7,993 bases of DNA, from positions 1 through 7,993 of the forward strand of contig PXDG01000113.1 of NCBI GenBank assembly GCA_003565105.1, written 5' to 3'. Below are positions 5,122 through 7,993 of this stretch, piece by piece. Every line of letters starts with the position of its first letter. The first letter of the stretch is position 1. The notes beneath the pieces were generated by a model, which saw only the letters and a list, made by a program, of their open reading frames with translations, did no database searches and had not been told where the DNA came from. A program made the translations under genes and the position numbers. Source of the DNA: Parcubacteria group bacterium. Its GTDB lineage: Bacteria > Patescibacteriota > Minisyncoccia > SW-4-49-11.

Positions 5122-5151
5122 TTTTTTACTAAATCAAAGGACGAAATCAGT

Positions 5152-5178
5152 ATTATGATAATTCACTACGCCCGTCAA
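5152..5178 (-). promoter_or_regulatory. Weak candidate promoter for the 66-aa gene or RNA
   Basis: On the minus strand TTGACG (5173-5178) is followed after 15 bases by CATAAT (5152-5157). Each box has one mismatch but the spacing is short. It would give a leader of about 25 bases. Confidence 0.3.
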
Positions 5179-5206
5179 TACGGTAATTTTCAATTGTGAC
5201 AACCAC

Positions 5207-5235
5207 TAGATATTTTGATCTTTTTGTGATATACT
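5207..5235 (+). promoter_or_regulatory. Extended -10 promoter candidate for the ATP-grasp gene
   Basis: TGATATACT (5227-5235) is an extended -10 element. TAGATA (5207-5212), 17 bases away, matches four of six -35 positions. It predicts a leader of about 100 bases. An alternative, TTGATC (5307-5312) with TTTTAT (5329-5334), would start transcription at or next to ATG 5341. Confidence 0.38.
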
Positions 5236-5257
5236 ACGTAAATCAAATGCCTTATCT

Positions 5258-5303
5258 CAGATGTATAACTCATCTGTTAATCCATAAAAATATATGGATT
5301 TTT
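5258..5303 (+). promoter_or_regulatory. Two small hairpins in the ATP-grasp leader, second attenuator-like
   Basis: CAGATG (5258-5263) pairs with CATCTG (5271-5276), loop of 7. Then AATCCATA (5279-5286) pairs with TATGGATT (5293-5300), loop of 6, running into T residues 5299-5303. The second has the shape of a weak intrinsic terminator ahead of the gene. No known riboswitch is recognised. Confidence 0.3.
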
Positions 5304-5340
5304 CGTTTGATCGTTTCTATTTACCTAATTTTATCGCCTT

Positions 5341-6195
5341 ATGTCAAGTACTTCTGTTTTAGTATTGCCTGCTGTTGCCAATATTGAATATGCTGCCAAA
5401 GAAATGAGCCATGTAGACCTTACTCCTGGACATTTCAAAGATCTTACCATAACCTTTGGTGACAAGCCCGAAATTCGCTTTCAGGGGAAGCTCATCGAGT
5501 CATTTGATGCTGTGTGGTTATCGTCTTTTTGGAAAGGACGAGCTCTTGCCTATGCGATCAAACTGTATTTAGAATCACATAATATCTCTACTTCTTGGGT
5601 AGAAAAAAGTACTTCTAAACTTACTGACCAAATGAGCTTTGCCCTTGCAGGACTTCCGTTGCCAAAAACATTTTTTTCTATGGCTAGTGAACCACTCCAC
5701 TTTCTTGATGCATTAGAAAACCACTGTGGATACCCTTGTGTAATTAAAGATAATAGAGGTGCGCGTGGAGCTGACTCTATTTTAGTCAATAATCGAGAAG
5801 AATTTTTATTAGCCTGGCAAAGTCTTCCTCGCCATAAACATTACCATATTCAATCGTTCATCCCCAATGATTATGATTGGGGGATAATGGTGGTTGATGG
5901 ACAAGTGGTATCAGGGGAACAAAGTTTCCATAGTCCTGAGGACTTTAGAAATAATGCCTGTAACGGAGCTACAGAAAAATTTGTACCAGTATCTGAGATT
6001 CCTGATTCTGTAAAAGAATTAGCCATTCAAGCAGCGCAATCCTTACAGCTCAAATGGTCACGAGCTGATATTTTAATCAATAAAGAAACGCAAGAACCCT
6101 TCTTGCTTGAAGTCAATCGATCTCCAGGAATTACCAAAGGAAGTACCGAAGAGGAAGGTGCAAAAGTGTTTTTGGAGAAATTAATACAGAGGTAA
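5341..6195 (+). CDS. RimK-like ATP-grasp ligase
   Basis: The 284-residue protein has the RimK/LysX-type ATP-grasp order, enzymes that join an amino group to a carboxylate using ATP through an acyl phosphate. Residues 1-85 are a divergent pre-ATP-grasp domain. SKLTDQMSFALAGLPLPKT (92-110) matches the region that opens the ATP-grasp fold. YPCVIKDNRGARGAD (131-145) is the nucleotide-binding loop with Lys136. FRNNACNGATEKF (202-214) corresponds to the RimK R-x-N...G segment. SRADILI (240-246) and FLLEVNRSPGI (254-264) supply the metal ligands Asp243, Glu257 and Asn259. The substrate is not deducible: ribosomal protein S6 tailing, LysW or peptide ligation are all possible for this group. It is probably cytoplasmic. 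No Shine-Dalgarno precedes ATG 5341. It stands alone and converges on comM with a 37-base gap. Confidence 0.8.
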   Translation: MSSTSVLVLPAVANIEYAAKEMSHVDLTPGHFKDLTITFGDKPEIRFQGKLIESFDAVWLSSFWKGRALAYAIKLYLESHNISTSWVEKSTSKLTDQMSFALAGLPLPKTFFSMASEPLHFLDALENHCGYPCVIKDNRGARGADSILVNNREEFLLAWQSLPRHKHYHIQSFIPNDYDWGIMVVDGQVVSGEQSFHSPEDFRNNACNGATEKFVPVSEIPDSVKELAIQAAQSLQLKWSRADILINKETQEPFLLEVNRSPGITKGSTEEEGAKVFLEKLIQR

Positions 6196-6232
6196 GTTCC
6201 TTCTGGACAAACTTCATTCATAAAATCGAAAC

Positions 6233-7762
6233 TTAATCTACCCGTTCTCGATACTGTAAGGCTTCTGCAACGTGTGGAGTTTGAATACTTTCAGATTCTG
6301 ATAAATCAGCAATGGTCCGAGCGAGTTTCAAAATTCGATTATATGCTCGAGCAGAAAGATTCATTTTTTGGATTGCTGTAGTCAAGAGTTTTTGTGAGGC
6401 CTGATCAAGTTGGCAGACTTTTTGGATGGTCCGTACACTCATTTCACTATTCGTTCGTAATTTTGTTCCCTGAAACCGTTGTCGTTGCACTTCTCGAGCA
6501 GCTTCAACCCGATTACGAATATCACTAGATGTCTCTTCAGTAGTCTCTGAAGGTTGCATCAACTCTTCTGTTTTGACTTTATCTACTTGAATCACCATAT
6601 CTATTCGATCTAATAGGGGGCCAGAAATTTTTTGTTTATATCGGACTATTTGGGATTGTGTACAGATACATTCTCGATCTGGATCAGTGAGGTATCCACA
6701 CGGGCAAGGATTCTGGCTGGCAATGAGCATAAAATCCGCTGGGAAGGTCACTGATCCTTGCACCCGAGAGACGGTGACGATTCGATCTTCTAAGGGCTGA
6801 CGGAGGCTTTCTAAGACCGCTCGTGGAAATTCAGGAAATTCATCTAAAAATAATACCCCCCGATGAGATAAACTAATCTCTCCAGGCTTAGGATAAGATC
6901 CTCCACCAATCAGGGAAGTAGATGAGGCTGTATGATGCGGAGACCGAAAGGGACGATCAACGATCAACGGGGTTTCTTCTGAGAGTTCACCAGCAACACT
7001 GTATACTTGAGAAACATCTAACACTTCATCATAATCCATTGAGGGGAGGATGGTTGGGATGGTTCGAGAAAGCAGGGTTTTTCCTGATCCTGGAGGTCCT
7101 GTCATCAAAATATTATGACCACCCGCAGCAGCAATCTCTAAGGCTCTCTTGGCTAATTTTTGCCCACGAACAAAAGCCATATCCACTTCCCCATAATCGT
7201 GCTTTTGGCGATGAACATGATCACACGTTGGGCATACTTTTGCCTGAAAGGGACTCTTGGTATCAAAGTGTTGGATTACTTGAGAAAGATTCTCCATTGG
7301 AACAACCTTAATACCACGAACAAACGAAGCTTCTTCCGCATTTGCTGCAGGAACAATCATCTCTTGGACTCCTTGAGAACTGGCATACAGAGTCAATGGT
7401 AATATTCCTTGCACGGGACGAAGGGTACCATCAAGGCCAACTTCCCCCAAGGCAATAAAGGAGTCTGAATCAAAGTCAATAATTTCTAAAGATTTAAGTA
7501 TGGCCAATGTCATTGGTAAATCATAGGCTGTTCCCATTTTCTTTACTTCTCCTGGAGCAAGATTTACCACAAAGCGTTTTTGAGGAAGTGTCACTCCCGT
7601 ATTTTTAAGACCAAGTCGAATACGTTCTTTTGCTTCATTCACCGCAGTATCTGGGAGCCCCACAATGGTAATACCAGGGAGCCCTTGGGTTTGATCAACT
7701 TCTACCGAGATAGACTGACCATCAAGCCCAAAAATTGCAGCGGATTGAACATAAGCAAGCAT
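6233..7762 (-). CDS. comM: ComM/YifB family AAA+ ATPase (Mg-chelatase-like)
   Basis: The 509-residue product has the usual family length and order. The N-terminal Lon-protease-like domain (about 1-165) includes GLPDTAVNEAKERIRLGLKN. A linker follows with CPTC (177-180) and HxH. The AAA+ domain (about 195-395) has Walker A GPPGSGKT (222-229), Walker B GVLFLDEF (302-309), sensor NPCPCGY (351-357) and an arginine-finger-like LLDRIDM (383-389). The C-terminal Mg-chelatase domain (about 413-506) has NLSARAYNRILKLARTIADL. ComM homologues form hexameric helicases that drive branch migration when incoming single-stranded DNA recombines during natural transformation. In E. coli the gene is called yifB. 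Cys353, 355, 365 and 367 plus the linker CxxC may bind metal. An extended -10 lies upstream with no Shine-Dalgarno. No competence neighbours are in the window. Confidence 0.95.
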   Translation of the reverse strand: MLAYVQSAAIFGLDGQSISVEVDQTQGLPGITIVGLPDTAVNEAKERIRLGLKNTGVTLPQKRFVVNLAPGEVKKMGTAYDLPMTLAILKSLEIIDFDSDSFIALGEVGLDGTLRPVQGILPLTLYASSQGVQEMIVPAANAEEASFVRGIKVVPMENLSQVIQHFDTKSPFQAKVCPTCDHVHRQKHDYGEVDMAFVRGQKLAKRALEIAAAGGHNILMTGPPGSGKTLLSRTIPTILPSMDYDEVLDVSQVYSVAGELSEETPLIVDRPFRSPHHTASSTSLIGGGSYPKPGEISLSHRGVLFLDEFPEFPRAVLESLRQPLEDRIVTVSRVQGSVTFPADFMLIASQNPCPCGYLTDPDRECICTQSQIVRYKQKISGPLLDRIDMVIQVDKVKTEELMQPSETTEETSSDIRNRVEAAREVQRQRFQGTKLRTNSEMSVRTIQKVCQLDQASQKLLTTAIQKMNLSARAYNRILKLARTIADLSESESIQTPHVAEALQYRERVD

Positions 7763-7775
7763 AAGAACAATGGTT

Positions 7776-7913
7776 TTAATGAGTAATTATATGCATTATA
7801 GCATACTCTTTTCTATTAATTTCTCGATAGAAGGGTTGCCAAAAGGTTATTTGATCCAATTCATTCAGATCAAACCACCGTACCTGAGCCTGTTCGGCTG
7901 AGCAACGAACTGT
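7776..7913 (-). pseudogene. Nudix hydrolase C-terminal remnant
   Basis: The minus strand reads 45 codons ending at TAA (7776-7778), including AEQAQ, VRWFDLNELD and TFWQPFYREI. This is typical of the end of Nudix hydrolases, where a V-x-W-x-x-x-x-E-L segment follows the Nudix box and precedes a last helix. In frame just upstream is a TAG (7914-7916), and the piece has no ATG start near its beginning. No Nudix box is present in any frame up to the window edge. It therefore looks like the tail of a broken gene whose 5' part is gone, or a frameshifted gene. Its last codons overlap the comM promoter. Assignment rests on the sequence pattern alone. Confidence 0.5.
7795..7803 (-). promoter_or_regulatory. 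Extended -10 promoter for comM
   Basis: On the minus strand TGCTATAAT (7803-7795) is a perfect extended -10. The -35 region is poor, as extended -10 promoters allow. Transcription would begin near 7788, leaving about 26 leader bases. It sits inside the Nudix remnant. Confidence 0.5.
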
Positions 7914-7950
7914 CTAGGATGAAAAACATCGTGGAAAGAAGATAAGATAA

Positions 7951-7982
7951 AAGAGAAGAAGGAGCCTACGGCTCCTTCTTCT
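7951..7982 (-). terminator. Strong hairpin, probable terminator of a gene beyond the right edge
   Basis: AGAAGAAGGAGCC (7954-7966) pairs perfectly with GGCTCCTTCTTCT (7970-7982), loop TAC. On the minus strand CTTTTATCTTATC follows, moderately T-rich; on the + strand the hairpin is followed by GGTAGAAT. Minus-strand use for a gene to the right is therefore more likely, but neither direction has a clean T-tract. Confidence 0.5.
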
Positions 7983-7993
7983 GGTAGAATAGA

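Noticed and set aside
5196..5387. 63-codon + strand frame in the ATP-grasp leader
   Set aside because: It overlaps the ATP-grasp start in another frame, has no ribosome site, and its composition is that of AT-rich non-coding sequence.
6922..7402. Long + strand frames opposite comM
   Set aside because: They are antisense to strongly conserved AAA+ motifs and have no expression signals of their own.
7865..7993. Open minus-strand frame running from the right edge to a TGA at 7865-7867
   Set aside because: It translates straight through the perfect 13-bp hairpin and shows no family pattern. It could be the frameshifted upstream part of the Nudix gene, but no Nudix box is seen.
1..7993. TGA recoded as Gly, as in Gracilibacteria/Absconditabacteria
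   Set aside because: The long genes read end to end without internal TGA, so the standard code suffices, although no complete gene here uses TGA as its stop.

Overview
The window looks like a chromosomal segment of a small-genome, AT-rich bacterium. I would place it in the Candidate Phyla Radiation (Patescibacteria) by inference, not by any marker gene. The grounds are an M23 peptidase with the Cys-containing NSCGTPIY / TGCHLHFE pattern I associate with that group, short single-gene transcription units, a DUF2130 protein, and a ComM homologue. The standard genetic code fits: the four long genes have no internal TGA. Every complete gene stops at TAA, except one small gene that stops at TAG.

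Left part (1-1550, + strand). The window opens inside the 3' end of a gene whose last 20 codons, stop and following bases are repeated exactly 608 bp downstream. The second copy is a complete short exported protein (about 213-671). It has an N-terminal signal or lipoprotein-like segment, an Asn/Ser-rich middle, and a C-terminus of VPENS + hydrophobic stretch + KRKR that resembles a PEP-CTERM/exosortase sorting tail. Each copy ends in a strong terminator, and two adjacent inverted repeats lie between them. Next comes a promoter with a dyad at its predicted transcription start, driving a 176-residue protein of unknown function (961-1491) with its own terminator.

Middle part (1572-5340). A minus-strand DUF2130 coiled-coil protein with a PD-(D/E)XK-like core has a good promoter. 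Two very small minus-strand genes (3043-3258 and 4921-5121) are each followed by a minus-strand rho-independent terminator, which is the main reason to accept them. Between them is a + strand secreted LysM-M23 cell-wall peptidase with a consensus promoter, a terminator and an unusual out-of-frame short ORF over its start.

Right part (5341-7993). A RimK-like ATP-grasp ligase (+) converges on comM/yifB (-), a Lon-like plus AAA+ helicase linked to natural transformation and recombination. Just upstream of comM, overlapping its promoter, is a piece of minus-strand sequence that reads as the C-terminus of a Nudix hydrolase with no start and an in-frame stop before it, so probably a gene remnant. 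The window ends in a strong hairpin.

Almost every gene appears to be its own transcription unit, with promoter and terminator, and no operon is evident. Only the 961 gene has a clear, well-placed Shine-Dalgarno. The most unusual item is the tandem pair of small proteins with matching sorting-like tails.
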